Part shown: positions 44,258 through 53,283 of the stretch, piece after piece | How positions within the stretch are numbered: position 1 is the first letter of the stretch | Layout of the letters: every line of letters begins with the position of its first letter | NCBI RefSeq assembly: GCF_002749975.1 | Contig: NZ_PEIG01000003.1 | Coordinates: 372,001 to 436,000, forward strand | DNA: 64,000 bases | Source: Gloeocapsopsis sp. IPPAS B-1203 | GTDB lineage: Bacteria; Cyanobacteriota; Cyanobacteriia; Cyanobacteriales; Chroococcidiopsidaceae | Direction: 5' to 3' | Notes under the pieces: generated by a model | Databases searched by the model: none | What the model was told of the DNA's origin: nothing | Seen by the model: only the letters and a program-made list of their open reading frames with translations | Program-made: the position numbers and the translations under genes

Positions 44258-46198
44258 ATGAAACGTATTGCCCTTATTAGCGAACACGCCTCACCACTGG
44301 GTACGTTTGGTGGTGCAGATAGTGGTGGTCAAAATGTTTACGTCGGTCAAGTCGCGAAGCATTTAGCTGCATTAGGGTACGAAGTTGATATCTTTACCCG
44401 CAGAGATTGCCCAAAGTTACCCGAAATTATTTCTTGGAATGGCGTACGTATTATCCACGTTCCTGCAGGTACGCCAAAATACATCTGTAAAGAAGAACTT
44501 CTTCCTTGTATGGAAGAATTTACAGCGTATGTACTGAACTTTTTTCAATCCACGCACTATGACTTGATTCATGCTAATTTTTGGATGTCAGCAATGGTTG
44601 CTACTGAGGTGAAGCGATCGCTTGGTATTCCCTTTGTCGTCACGTTTCATGCACTTGGGCGTGTCCGCCGCTTTTACCAAGGCAAAGCTGACGGTTTTCC
44701 TGATGCGCGGTTTGCGATTGAAGACCGCATTGTTGCTGAGGCAGACTTTATCATTGCAGAATGTCCTCAAGATCGAGAAGACTTGCTGTGTCTTTATCAT
44801 GCCGATCCTGAAAAGATGACAACTATTCCCTGCGGCTTTGATCCCTCAGAGATTTACCCAATCGAGAAAACTGAGGCGCGGGCATTCTTAAGGCTTAATC
44901 CTACTGAACCACTGATTTTACAACTAGGAAGACTTGTACCGCGTAAAGGTGTTGATACGGCAATTTGTGGTTTTGCCAAATGGCTTCAGCAAGATCGCGT
45001 TTCAGCGCAACTCTTAATTGTGGGGGGTGAATCAGAAACACCTGATCCTAGCTTGACGCCTGAAATTGGTAGATTGAGAGCGATCGCTCGCAGACACAGT
45101 ATTGAGGATCAGGTGAAATTTGTTGGTCGCAAGTGTCGCGACTTACTTAAGTATTATTACAGCGCAGCAGATGTCTTTATTACTACTCCTATTTATGAAC
45201 CTTTTGGCATTACTCCTATAGAAGCAATGGCGTGTGGTACACCTGTGATTGGTTCGCGTGTTGGAGGTGTCAAGTTTACAGTTAAAGACGAGGAAACAGG
45301 GTATTTAGTACCTGCAAAAAATCCACAAGCGATCGCCGAAAAGCTCACAACTCTCTACACAAATCCACATCGCGATCGCATGAGTCAGCACGCTATACAC
45401 CGCGCTCAAGAACACTTTACCTGGCAACAAGTAACGCGTGAGATTGCTGCACTTTATACAAAGATTATTCAGAAAGATAAGTTAGTAGCAAATATTACAA
45501 CCTTTGCTGAAATTGACCAAAGCTTTATAGCAGCGATTGATGCATTCACGCGATCGCGTCAGCAATTAATTCCGGCAATTAGTCAAGCAGCACAGGCAAT
45601 TTTTGATTGCGTCAATGCAGGTGGTAAGGTGCTTGTTTGCGGTAATGGTGGAAGCGCAGCAGATGCACAACATTTTGCTGCTGAATTAGTCGGGCGGTTT
45701 CGCACTCCTAATCGCGCTGGAGTACCGATATTAGCACTGACGGCAGATACAGCGTTTTTAACAGCATGGGCGAATGATGTTGGTTTTGAGTATGTGTTTT
45801 CACGACAGGTAGAAACTTTTGCTCAACCTGGAGATTTGTTATTGGGAATTAGTACGAGTGGGCGATCGCCAAATATGATTGCAGCTTTTGAAACTGCGCG
45901 ATCGCAGCAACTACAGTGTGTTGCTTTGTTGGGTGGTAATGGAGGTGAGTTAATTAATCTAGCTGATATTGCGGTTGTTGTTCCTGCGTTTGACACACAA
46001 CGCGTTCAAGAAGTGCAGATTTTTGTTTTGCATCTTTTGTGTGAGTTGGTGGAACACTATTTAGGATTGTCTGGTGGGAAGAAGATGGGGATGAACGAAC
46101 CACAGAGGAGCCAGGCGAAAGGTGCGGAGGTGTCTTGCGTTGAGGAGCCACTCTCGTGCGGGGGTGGCGCTATCGTGGACTTCGTCGCCCCCCGTTGA
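44258..46198 (+). CDS. Fusion: GT4 glycosyltransferase + sedoheptulose-7-phosphate isomerase (GmhA)
   Basis: 646 residues. Residues about 1-410 are a GT4 glycosyltransferase (GGADSGGQNVYVGQVAKHLA, LQLGRLVPRKGVDTAI, EPFGITPIEAMACGTPVIGS). Residues about 420-605 are a SIS-domain GmhA: GGKVLVCGNGGSAADAQHFA, AELVGRFRTPNRAGVP, LLGISTSGRSPNMIAAFETA and VQEVQIFVLHLLCELVEHYL. GmhA makes D-glycero-D-manno-heptose 7-phosphate, the first step to ADP-heptose; gmhB and hldE follow. The final ~40 residues (from GKKMGMNEPQ) are encoded by repeat DNA and are probably not functional. Confidence 0.9.
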   Translation: MKRIALISEHASPLGTFGGADSGGQNVYVGQVAKHLAALGYEVDIFTRRDCPKLPEIISWNGVRIIHVPAGTPKYICKEELLPCMEEFTAYVLNFFQSTHYDLIHANFWMSAMVATEVKRSLGIPFVVTFHALGRVRRFYQGKADGFPDARFAIEDRIVAEADFIIAECPQDREDLLCLYHADPEKMTTIPCGFDPSEIYPIEKTEARAFLRLNPTEPLILQLGRLVPRKGVDTAICGFAKWLQQDRVSAQLLIVGGESETPDPSLTPEIGRLRAIARRHSIEDQVKFVGRKCRDLLKYYYSAADVFITTPIYEPFGITPIEAMACGTPVIGSRVGGVKFTVKDEETGYLVPAKNPQAIAEKLTTLYTNPHRDRMSQHAIHRAQEHFTWQQVTREIAALYTKIIQKDKLVANITTFAEIDQSFIAAIDAFTRSRQQLIPAISQAAQAIFDCVNAGGKVLVCGNGGSAADAQHFAAELVGRFRTPNRAGVPILALTADTAFLTAWANDVGFEYVFSRQVETFAQPGDLLLGISTSGRSPNMIAAFETARSQQLQCVALLGGNGGELINLADIAVVVPAFDTQRVQEVQIFVLHLLCELVEHYLGLSGGKKMGMNEPQRSQAKGAEVSCVEEPLSCGGGAIVDFVAPR

Positions 46199-46240
46199 GG
46201 GAAGTGGCGTACAACTGGCGTGCACAAAGAGTACAGAGAG
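46094..46240 (+). repeat. Split dispersed repeat forming the 3' end of the fusion gene
   Basis: aacgaaccacagagg (46094-46108) and cacaaagagtacagagag (46223-46240) are the two ends of the repeat seen intact at 36842-36873. About 114 bases of GC-rich sequence (cggaggtgtcttgcgttgag... gtcgccccccgttgaggga) lie between them, similar in style to 50455-50605. Confidence 0.55.
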
Positions 46241-46247
46241 AATAGAG

Positions 46248-46820
46248 ATGCGAGCAGTGTTTCTTGATAAGGATGGTACGCTGATTGAGGATGTCCCTTA
46301 CAATGTCGATCCGAAGAGGATTAAGTTTACAAAAGGGGCGGTGACTGGTTTGCAGCAACTCTCTGGGGCTGGATATGTGTTGATTGCGATTACGAATCAG
46401 TCGGGTGTTGCGCGGGGGTATTTTCAGGAATCGGCTTTGCAAGGAGTTGAGGAAAGATTACAGCAGTTGCTGGAGTCAGCAGGTGTTGCTTTGTCGGGAT
46501 TTTATTATTGTCCTCATCATCCTCAGGGTGTGGTTAAGGAATATACAATGCAATGCGCTTGTCGTAAGCCTGAACCTGGTTTATTGTTGCAAGCAGCAGC
46601 AAATCACCAGCTTGATTTATCGCAATCTTGGTTTGTTGGTGACATTCTTAATGATATTGAAGCAGGGCGTCGTGCTGGCTGTAAGACTATTTTGATTGAT
46701 AACGGCAATGAAACTGAGTGGCAGTTATCTCCTTTACGAATACCACATCATACTGTTGCTGACTTAGCTGAAGCAGCCCAGGTGATTATTAAGGAGTCAG
46801 GGCTGGTGTATGGTAAATGA
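46248..46820 (+). CDS. gmhB: D-glycero-D-manno-heptose 1,7-bisphosphate 7-phosphatase
   Basis: 190 residues from the ATG at 46248 (MRAVFLDKDGTLIEDVPYNV), with AGAGAGAAT upstream. HAD motifs: DKDGT, ITNQSGVARGYF, and CACRKPEPGLLLQAA with VGDILNDIEAGRRAGC. The Cys/His set YYCPHHPQG...CACRKP is the zinc site of GmhB. It removes the 7-phosphate to give heptose 1-phosphate. The frame is open further upstream through repeat DNA, which I exclude. Overlaps hldE by 11 bases. Confidence 0.93.
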   Translation: MRAVFLDKDGTLIEDVPYNVDPKRIKFTKGAVTGLQQLSGAGYVLIAITNQSGVARGYFQESALQGVEERLQQLLESAGVALSGFYYCPHHPQGVVKEYTMQCACRKPEPGLLLQAAANHQLDLSQSWFVGDILNDIEAGRRAGCKTILIDNGNETEWQLSPLRIPHHTVADLAEAAQVIIKESGLVYGK

Positions 46821-48285
46821 TTTGCTCGATGCGATCGCTGGTTTGAGAGTGCTTGTGATTGGCGAGGCGATGCTCGATTGTTATCTTCATGGTGCAAGCG
46901 ATCGCTTGTGCCCAGAAGCACCTGTTCCGGTTGTGAATGTTACGCATATTGATCGCGCTCCTGGGGGTGCAGCAAATACTGCTGTTAATGCTCGTTGTCT
47001 TGGTGCTGATGTCATGCTGCTTTCGGTTGTTGGTGATGATTGGGAGGGGACACTGCTACAGCAAGCACTTGCAGAACGTGGCGTGTCTTCAGATAACATC
47101 TATACGCAACTCGATAGGCGATCGCTTAGTAAGCAAAGAGTTGTTGCCTCTTCGCAAATTTTAGTCCGCTTCGATCAAGGTAGTACTACACCCATTTCAA
47201 CAGAGATTGAGCAAAAGCTAATCGTTCAAATCCATCAATTATTTCCTCAATGCGATGCGGTGATTGTTTCCGACTACGGTTATGGAATTTTGACACCAAG
47301 AGTGATTGAGGCGATCGCTAAACTTCAGCAAGTCACACCGCGAATTTTGGTTGTTGATTCTAAGCATCTAGCGACATACAAAAATATTGGGGTGACTGCG
47401 GTAAAACCTAATTACGCTGAAGCGTTGAAACTACTCGATTTGGAGACAACAGCTAACGATACTAGAGTTAACCAAATTCTCCCACACGGGCAAAGGCTTC
47501 TCGACATCACAGGTGCAGAAATTGTGGCTGTTACTTTGGATGCTGAGGGGGCGATCGTGTTTGAGCGTTCTACTGCAAATGGCATTAAGCTACATCGTAC
47601 TTGTACCAAAAAAGCAACAAATCATGCGACAGGTGCTGGTGACACTTTCGTCAGTGCACTCGCACTTGCCCTGGCAGCAAAAGTTTCAACAAAGGATGCG
47701 GCAGAATTTGCTGCGGCTGCAGCTGCAGTTGTTGTGCAAAAAGACGGTACAACAGCTTGTACTGCTCAAGACTTAAGGGAAGCACAAGTAGCACCAACGG
47801 AAAAATATATCAGCGATCGCACTCAACTTATGAAAGTATTAGCTGCACACCGTGCTGCTGGGCGTCGGATTGTTTTTACTAATGGCTGTTTTGACATTCT
47901 TCATGCCGGACACGTTTCTTATCTTAATCAAGCGCGTACCCTAGGAGACATTCTTGTTATCGGCGTCAATTCAGATGCAAGTGTCAGCCGCATTAAAGGA
48001 TCGACACGTCCAATTAATTCACTCTTTGATCGCATTCAGGTACTTGCTGGGCTTGGTTGTGTTGATTATCTTGTCTCCTTTGATGAAGATACTCCACTTC
48101 ATCTTTTACCATCGGTGCGCCCTAATATCTATGTCAAAGGTGGCGACTATACCAAAGCTACACTACCAGAAACACCTTTAGTAGAACAATTGGGAGGTGA
48201 GGTACACCTTTTGCCATTTGTAGAAAATTGCTCGACAACAAGCATCATTCAGCGCTGTCAATCATTACACAAGGAAGCATCATGA
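46810..48285 (+). CDS. hldE: Bifunctional heptose-7-phosphate kinase / heptose-1-phosphate adenylyltransferase
   Basis: 491 residues. N-terminal PfkB kinase (about 1-320): VLVIGEAMLDCYLHGASDRL, CPEAPVPVVNV, APGGAANTAVNARCLGADVM, and NHATGAGDTFVSALALALA. C-terminal nucleotidyltransferase (about 345-485): VFTNGCFDILHAGHVSYLNQ, VIGVNSDASVSRIKGSTRPI and YVKGGDYTKATLPE. It produces ADP-D-glycero-beta-D-manno-heptose with GmhA and GmhB. Its stop overlaps the next GT9 start (ATGA). Confidence 0.95.
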   Translation: MVNDLLDAIAGLRVLVIGEAMLDCYLHGASDRLCPEAPVPVVNVTHIDRAPGGAANTAVNARCLGADVMLLSVVGDDWEGTLLQQALAERGVSSDNIYTQLDRRSLSKQRVVASSQILVRFDQGSTTPISTEIEQKLIVQIHQLFPQCDAVIVSDYGYGILTPRVIEAIAKLQQVTPRILVVDSKHLATYKNIGVTAVKPNYAEALKLLDLETTANDTRVNQILPHGQRLLDITGAEIVAVTLDAEGAIVFERSTANGIKLHRTCTKKATNHATGAGDTFVSALALALAAKVSTKDAAEFAAAAAAVVVQKDGTTACTAQDLREAQVAPTEKYISDRTQLMKVLAAHRAAGRRIVFTNGCFDILHAGHVSYLNQARTLGDILVIGVNSDASVSRIKGSTRPINSLFDRIQVLAGLGCVDYLVSFDEDTPLHLLPSVRPNIYVKGGDYTKATLPETPLVEQLGGEVHLLPFVENCSTTSIIQRCQSLHKEAS

Positions 48286-49373
48286 GCGCGATCGCAACTT
48301 GGGATTGTGTTGAAAATGTTTTGTGTATTCGACTCGATACGATGGGTGATGTATTGATGACAACACCCGCAATTCGTGCTTTAAAAGTATCGCATCCTCA
48401 ACGACGGATTACGCTTCTAACATCTTCAGCAGGAGCAACAACGGCATCACTGATTCCAGAAATTGATACAGTTGTGGTTTACGATGCCCCGTGGTTAAAA
48501 GCAACTGCCCCCCGCAAAAACAGCCTTCCTGAATACGAAATGGCAGAACACTTGCGGAATTTACAATTTGATGCTGCAGTAATTTTTACAGTGTATAGTC
48601 AAAATCCTTTACCATCAGCATTTCTTTGTTACTTAGCAGATATTCCTCTGCGATTGGCACACTGTCATGAAAACCCTTATCAGCTACTCACTGATTGGGT
48701 TAAAGATCCCGAACCAGAACAATTTGTGCGTCATGAAGTGCGTCGCCAGTTAGATTTAGTGGCAACTGTCGGGTGTCAAACAAATAATGACAAAATGTCT
48801 TTGCGTGTTTCAGAAAAAGCACTGAATCGCGTGCAAATGATGTTAGAACAACTGAGAATTAAACACCAACCTTGGGTTGTGGTTCACCCTGGTGCAACTG
48901 CACCATCGCGGCGTTATCCACCAGCAGGCTTTGCCGAAGTTGCTCGTCGTTTGGTGACAATGGGTATTTCAGTTGTTTTTACTGGTACTGAACCCGAAAG
49001 ACAGTTAGTTGAAGAAATTCAAACACGCGCTGATGTGACGACGCGATCGCTTGTTGGGTGTCTTGACTTAGAGGAAATGGCTGCCTTAGTTGCGATCGCC
49101 CCATTGCTAATTGCTAATAATACAGGTCCTGTGCATATCGCGGCGGCGGTTGGGACTCCTGTCGTTGATTTATATGCACTCACAAATCCTCAGCACACCC
49201 CTTGGGGCGTTCCTCATCGCGTTCTATTCCATGATGTTTCTTGCAAGTACTGTTACAAAAGTGTTTGTCCTGAAAGTCATCACCACTGTCTAGAATTGGT
49301 GACACCAAATTCTGTTGTTACAGCTGTTTGCGAACTTTTGCAAGAAACCCAGGCTCATCCTATTCTGCTTTGA
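48282..49373 (+). CDS. GT9 glycosyltransferase (heptosyltransferase-like)
   Basis: 363 residues from the ATG at 48282, coupled to hldE. CIRLDTMGDVLMTTPAIRAL at the start, VVVHPGATAPSRRYPPAGFA, VVFTGTEPER, GCLDLEEMAALVAIAPLLIA and NNTGPVHIAAAVGTPVVDLY in the donor domain, and a C-terminal Cys cluster CKYCYKSVCPESHHHC. A close relative of the protein at 52100. Likely transfers heptose to a glycolipid core. Confidence 0.92.
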   Translation: MSAIATWDCVENVLCIRLDTMGDVLMTTPAIRALKVSHPQRRITLLTSSAGATTASLIPEIDTVVVYDAPWLKATAPRKNSLPEYEMAEHLRNLQFDAAVIFTVYSQNPLPSAFLCYLADIPLRLAHCHENPYQLLTDWVKDPEPEQFVRHEVRRQLDLVATVGCQTNNDKMSLRVSEKALNRVQMMLEQLRIKHQPWVVVHPGATAPSRRYPPAGFAEVARRLVTMGISVVFTGTEPERQLVEEIQTRADVTTRSLVGCLDLEEMAALVAIAPLLIANNTGPVHIAAAVGTPVVDLYALTNPQHTPWGVPHRVLFHDVSCKYCYKSVCPESHHHCLELVTPNSVVTAVCELLQETQAHPILL

Positions 49374-49486
49374 TACTACTCCACCAAGCACAGTGGCTCT
49401 TAAGTGGAAAGAACTCACACAGCAAAGGTTTCACCTACATCTTTCTAACCCCTGACCCCCGACCTCTGACCCCCGATCCCTACTCT

Positions 49487-50308
49487 ATGAGTACTATTGA
49501 TATCCTTCTTCCTACTTATCGCCGTCCTGCTGCCTTAGCTGTCACGCTTACAAGTCTTATTGCCCAAACCTACCGCGACTTTCGGATTGTCATTTCTGAC
49601 CAAACTGAGGATAGCAACCCAACAGCAACGGGTGAAGTGCAAGCTGTATTGCGAGTACTTCGTGCCCACGGTCATACTGTTGAAATTCATAAGCACTTAC
49701 CGCGTCGTGGCATTGCAGAACAACGGCAATTTTTATTAGAACAAGCTAACGCACCTTATTCGTTATTTATTGATGATGACTTGATTCTTGAACCTGATGT
49801 CGTTGAAAAAATGCTGGTTGCAATTCAGGAGGAAAGATGTGGTTTCGTTGGATGTGCGTTTATTGGCTTGAGCCACATTGATCGCGTTCATCCTGACAAA
49901 CATAATATTGAATTTTGGGATTCTCCCGTTCAACCAGAAGTTGTGAGACATCATACTCCTCAATGGGAGCGCTGGCGGTTGCATAATGGTGCAAATATCT
50001 ACCACATTCAACAGAAATTAGGCATTACATCAGCGAACCCCCGTAAATATCGCGTTACTTGGGTTCCGGCTTGTGTTATGTATGATACTGCTAAGCTTCG
50101 CGAGCTTGGTGGATTTAATTTTTGGCGCGAACTTCCTCCAGAACATTGTGGCGAAGATGTTTTAGCTCAACTGCGTGTTATGGCAGTATATGGAGGTTGT
50201 GGTATTCTTCCTTCTGGTGTTTATCACCAAGAACTACCAACAACAATTAGCGATCGCCTAATCGCTGCAGATAATGTATTGAACTGGGGTGATATTGTGT
50301 TTAGTTAA
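49487..50308 (+). CDS. GT2-family glycosyltransferase
   Basis: 273 residues from the ATG at 49487 (MSTIDILLPTYRRPAALAVT). GT-A signature DILLPTYRRPAALAVTLTSL, the metal-binding LFIDDDLILEPDVVEKML at about residue 87, and GVYHQELPTT near the end. The frame is open upstream to 49328 but the extra part is low-complexity repeat (ccctgacccccgacctctga), so I use the later start. Same direction as the cluster. Confidence 0.88.
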   Translation: MSTIDILLPTYRRPAALAVTLTSLIAQTYRDFRIVISDQTEDSNPTATGEVQAVLRVLRAHGHTVEIHKHLPRRGIAEQRQFLLEQANAPYSLFIDDDLILEPDVVEKMLVAIQEERCGFVGCAFIGLSHIDRVHPDKHNIEFWDSPVQPEVVRHHTPQWERWRLHNGANIYHIQQKLGITSANPRKYRVTWVPACVMYDTAKLRELGGFNFWRELPPEHCGEDVLAQLRVMAVYGGCGILPSGVYHQELPTTISDRLIAADNVLNWGDIVFS

Positions 50309-50326
50309 AAGCTTTTGGTGAAGGTA

Positions 50327-50612
50327 GCAGAGGAGTAGGGGGTATTAGGGTAGTAGGGTAGAGGGTAGGCGGGTAGTTAGGGAAAAACAACAATTAAATC
50401 TCTCAATCTCTCCCACACTCCCACACTCCTACTCTTTCACTAACCACTAATCACTCACCCCTCAACGCCAGTTTGACACCACTTGCTACAACGGGGGACA
50501 CCCCCAAAGGCGCAGTGGCTCACGCGGAGTTCTACAGGGCGCGGGAACCTCCGCAACGAATCCACTCCTCAACGGAGGACACCTCCGCACACGACTGGCT
50601 TCTCCTCACCCC
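50327..50612. repeat. Compound intergenic repeat
   Basis: The gap after the GT2 gene is filled with gggtagagggtaggcgggta-type sequence, acactcccacactcctactc, then GC-rich blocks such as caacggaggacacctccgca and cacgactggcttctcctcac. No gene is seen. Confidence 0.6.
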
Positions 50613-50615
50613 TCT

Positions 50616-50888
50616 TTAGTATCTAGGTGTAGTGGTGCTTCCTGTCTCGGCAGGATCTCTGTAAGCAACAGTACGTTTCTGCTGGCGAAATAGACCAGCT
50701 AAGCCTATGAGTCCGAGAAGACCTAGCCATCCCCAGTTATTGTCATCTTCTCTTGTTTCTTGGACTGTTGTTGTAGTTGTTGTATCTGGAGTAGTAGTTG
50801 TTGCAGCAGCAGGTAGCGATAACGGTAGCACAGCTACACTCATTGCGATGAGGCTTGCCCCGATTGTTTTAGACAAAGAAGGTTTCAT
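50616..50888 (-). CDS. WGxxGxxG-type small envelope protein
   Basis: 90 residues. Signal peptide MKPSLSKTIGASLIAMSVAV...AAA, a Thr-rich linker (TTTTPDTTTTTTVQE), then WGWLGLLGLIGLAGLFRQQK, the W-G-x-x-G-x-x-G transmembrane signature followed by basic residues. This is a known small cyanobacterial sorting-type protein family without assigned function. Opposite in strand to the surrounding glycan genes. Confidence 0.82.
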   Translation of the reverse strand: MKPSLSKTIGASLIAMSVAVLPLSLPAAATTTTPDTTTTTTVQETREDDNNWGWLGLLGLIGLAGLFRQQKRTVAYRDPAETGSTTTPRY

Positions 50889-51093
50889 ATTCGAGTCAAC
50901 TTTTGGGTGGAGGTACTTTTGGCGGTTTGAGATAATAATTTTGGCTGGTGTAGCTAAGTGAAATTAGCTATAAATTGAAGTTATCAATTTTTACAAAAGC
51001 CTAAATCAATCTTCAGTAATAATTCTAGGTTTTTCTTGGATCTAACTGTAGAAGTAAAACAATATTTATAACTGTGGTAGATAAGATTTTGTG

Positions 51094-52107
51094 ATGACAA
51101 GCAGTACATTTTGTAACATTCTCTTTGTTGAGTTGCTAGGAGGAATCGGCGATATTTTAATTGCATTGAGTGCAATTCAGGCATTAGCGCGATCGCACTC
51201 TCAAGCTCAAATGACAGTTTTGACATTATCTCCTGGAGGGAAGCTATTAGAAAGCGATCCTCTGATTACTCACGTTATTTATGCAGATCGCAATAATCCA
51301 CGAAAATCTGTAGAAACACTACTAGCAAGTCAAAATTTTGACTTGATTGTATCAGATACCAATTACGATGGCATTGAGCAAGTTATTCAACAAAGCGGTG
51401 TATTGCATTGTGTAACTAACTTGTGGCGAGAACCACCCACAAATCAACTTGTCAGCGATCGCTTTATTGGGATTTTGTTAGCAGAAAAAGTTATTCACAA
51501 GCAGGCGATTGCTAACGTACGTCTCCAGCTACCTTCATTAAATCAACAACGCGCTCAAGCAGTTTTACATCATTATCCTCGTCCATTAGTGTTTTTGATC
51601 CCTGATGCTGGAATGTCAATTAAGCGATGGAATCCCATTAACTTTATTACTTTAGGTAAAGCATTAAGACACGCTTACGGTGCAACTTTGCTTATACCTG
51701 TTGGTGCTGATATCGAGCAAGCCGCAGAAATTGTTGATGGAATTGGCAACAACGCCTATATCTTTCCTCGTGGCGAACTTGTTGATTTAGCTGCGGTGCT
51801 GTCTTGTGCTTCTTTGGTTATTGCTGCTGATACAGGTTCTGCACGAATTGCAGCTGCTTTGAACATACCAACAATTACACTTTTTGGTCCTTCCTGGTAC
51901 GGACGTTATGGACAACCACAGCCACACATTGACCTACAGGGCTACCCTCAATGTCCTGAACGAAATCTGAGCAACTTTACTGAGCAATCTTGCTGGTACA
52001 GTGGCGTTTGTTCACTACAGCAACCTTGGAGGAATTGCGTTGATGACATTTCGCCACTTGATGTTTTTGCTGCTGCTGAGTCCTTGTTGGGGGTGTGGGG
52101 TGAGTAA
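51094..52107 (+). CDS. GT9 glycosyltransferase
   Basis: 337 residues from the ATG at 51094 (a GTG is three bases earlier). NILFVELLGGIGDILIALSA, the more diverged C-terminal VFLIPDAGMSIKRWNPINFI, ELVDLAAVLSCASLVIAADT and GSARIAAALNIPTITLFGPS, then a Cys cluster (YPQCPERNLSNFTEQSCW, CSLQQPWRNC). Overlaps the next gene by 8 bases. Confidence 0.9.
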   Translation: MTSSTFCNILFVELLGGIGDILIALSAIQALARSHSQAQMTVLTLSPGGKLLESDPLITHVIYADRNNPRKSVETLLASQNFDLIVSDTNYDGIEQVIQQSGVLHCVTNLWREPPTNQLVSDRFIGILLAEKVIHKQAIANVRLQLPSLNQQRAQAVLHHYPRPLVFLIPDAGMSIKRWNPINFITLGKALRHAYGATLLIPVGADIEQAAEIVDGIGNNAYIFPRGELVDLAAVLSCASLVIAADTGSARIAAALNIPTITLFGPSWYGRYGQPQPHIDLQGYPQCPERNLSNFTEQSCWYSGVCSLQQPWRNCVDDISPLDVFAAAESLLGVWGE

Positions 52108-53182
52108 TTCTCTAAAATTACTGAGCGAGTGGAGTAATGTGCGCAATATTCTTGTCATGCGGCTAGATAATATTGGCGATGTGATTATGACGAGTCCAGC
52201 ATTACGGGTAATGAAGGAAAATTTACCCGCGTGTCATTTAACGCTGATGGCAAGTCCGAGTGGGGCGCAAGCTGCATCATTGTTACCTTGGGTTGATGAG
52301 GTATTTCCGTGGCAAGCACTATGGCAAGATTTGGGGAGTCTTGATTTTGCTCCTAAACGTGAGTGGCAGTTAATTCAAAAACTCCGCGATCGCCGCTTTG
52401 ATGCTGCAGTCATTTTCACAAGTTTTAGCCAAAGTCCTCATCCTCCTGCTTTTGTGTGTTACTTGGCGGGTATTCCTTTACGCTTAGGTGAATCAAAGCA
52501 ACAAGGAAATGGCGTATTAACTACAGAAGTACCAGCCGCACCCGATGAAATTCACCAAGTAGAACGTAATTTACGCTTAGTTGAAGCAATTGGGTTTCAA
52601 GTACGCGATCGCAGTTTGTCGATTCAGTTTGATTTGGACGCAAAACAAGCCGCATTACAATTACTTGCTCAACACGGTATAGCTGATCGCCCGTATATCC
52701 TGCTTAATCCCTGGACAAGTTGTCAATCTCGTAACTACGATTCCTTACGCTTCGCCATTGCTGCAAAACAACTTACGCAACAAACAGGTATGCCAATTGT
52801 GGTGACAGGCGTTCCCAAAGACCGCGATCGCGCTCAACCTTTACTGACTACACTTGCGTCTCATGCCATCGACTTGGTTGGTAGTACTACCCTACCTCAG
52901 CTAGCAGCTTTGATTGCAAGCGCTCAATTAGTTTTAACCAACAATACATCAACAATGCATATTGCCGACGCTACACGCACTCCCAGCGTTGTTATGTTTG
53001 CCGGAACAGAGTATGAATCGCAATGGCGACCTCGCTATAACTTATCACATCTTCTGCGCCGTCCTACTGCTTGTAGTCCTTGTTATGCCTTTAGCTGTCC
53101 CTACCAACTAGAATGCCTTGATATTTCTCCAGAGGATGTCGTAATGGCAGGATTAGATTTGTTAGCGTCGGCTAGATTATAG
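52100..53182 (+). CDS. GT9 glycosyltransferase
   Basis: 360 residues from the GTG at 52100, which overlaps the stop of the preceding gene; the frame is open upstream to 52001 but that part lies inside the other gene. NILVMRLDNIGDVIMTSPAL, AAVIFTSFSQSPHPPAFVCY, ILLNPWTSCQSRNYDSLRFA, VVTGVPKDRDRAQ, LVLTNNTSTMHIADATRTPS and the Cys cluster CSPCYAFSCPYQLEC. Last gene of the cluster. Confidence 0.92.
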   Translation: MSNSLKLLSEWSNVRNILVMRLDNIGDVIMTSPALRVMKENLPACHLTLMASPSGAQAASLLPWVDEVFPWQALWQDLGSLDFAPKREWQLIQKLRDRRFDAAVIFTSFSQSPHPPAFVCYLAGIPLRLGESKQQGNGVLTTEVPAAPDEIHQVERNLRLVEAIGFQVRDRSLSIQFDLDAKQAALQLLAQHGIADRPYILLNPWTSCQSRNYDSLRFAIAAKQLTQQTGMPIVVTGVPKDRDRAQPLLTTLASHAIDLVGSTTLPQLAALIASAQLVLTNNTSTMHIADATRTPSVVMFAGTEYESQWRPRYNLSHLLRRPTACSPCYAFSCPYQLECLDISPEDVVMAGLDLLASARL

Positions 53183-53283
53183 ATATCCTGCAACTGAAGT
53201 CAGAGCTAGCAGCAAGAGTTTTGAATTTTGAGTTAACCTCATTCATAATTCACTCCTGCACCCTCTGCACCCTTTACTTCTAA

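Noticed and set aside
46122-46247. N-terminal extension of gmhB by 42 residues
   Set aside because: The extension is encoded by dispersed repeat DNA; the family start MRAVFLDKDGT follows with a purine-rich ribosome site.
49328-49486. N-terminal extension of the GT2 glycosyltransferase by 53 residues
   Set aside because: It begins inside the preceding GT9 gene and runs through a low-complexity ccctgaccccc-type repeat; GT2 proteins start at the DILLPTYRRP motif.
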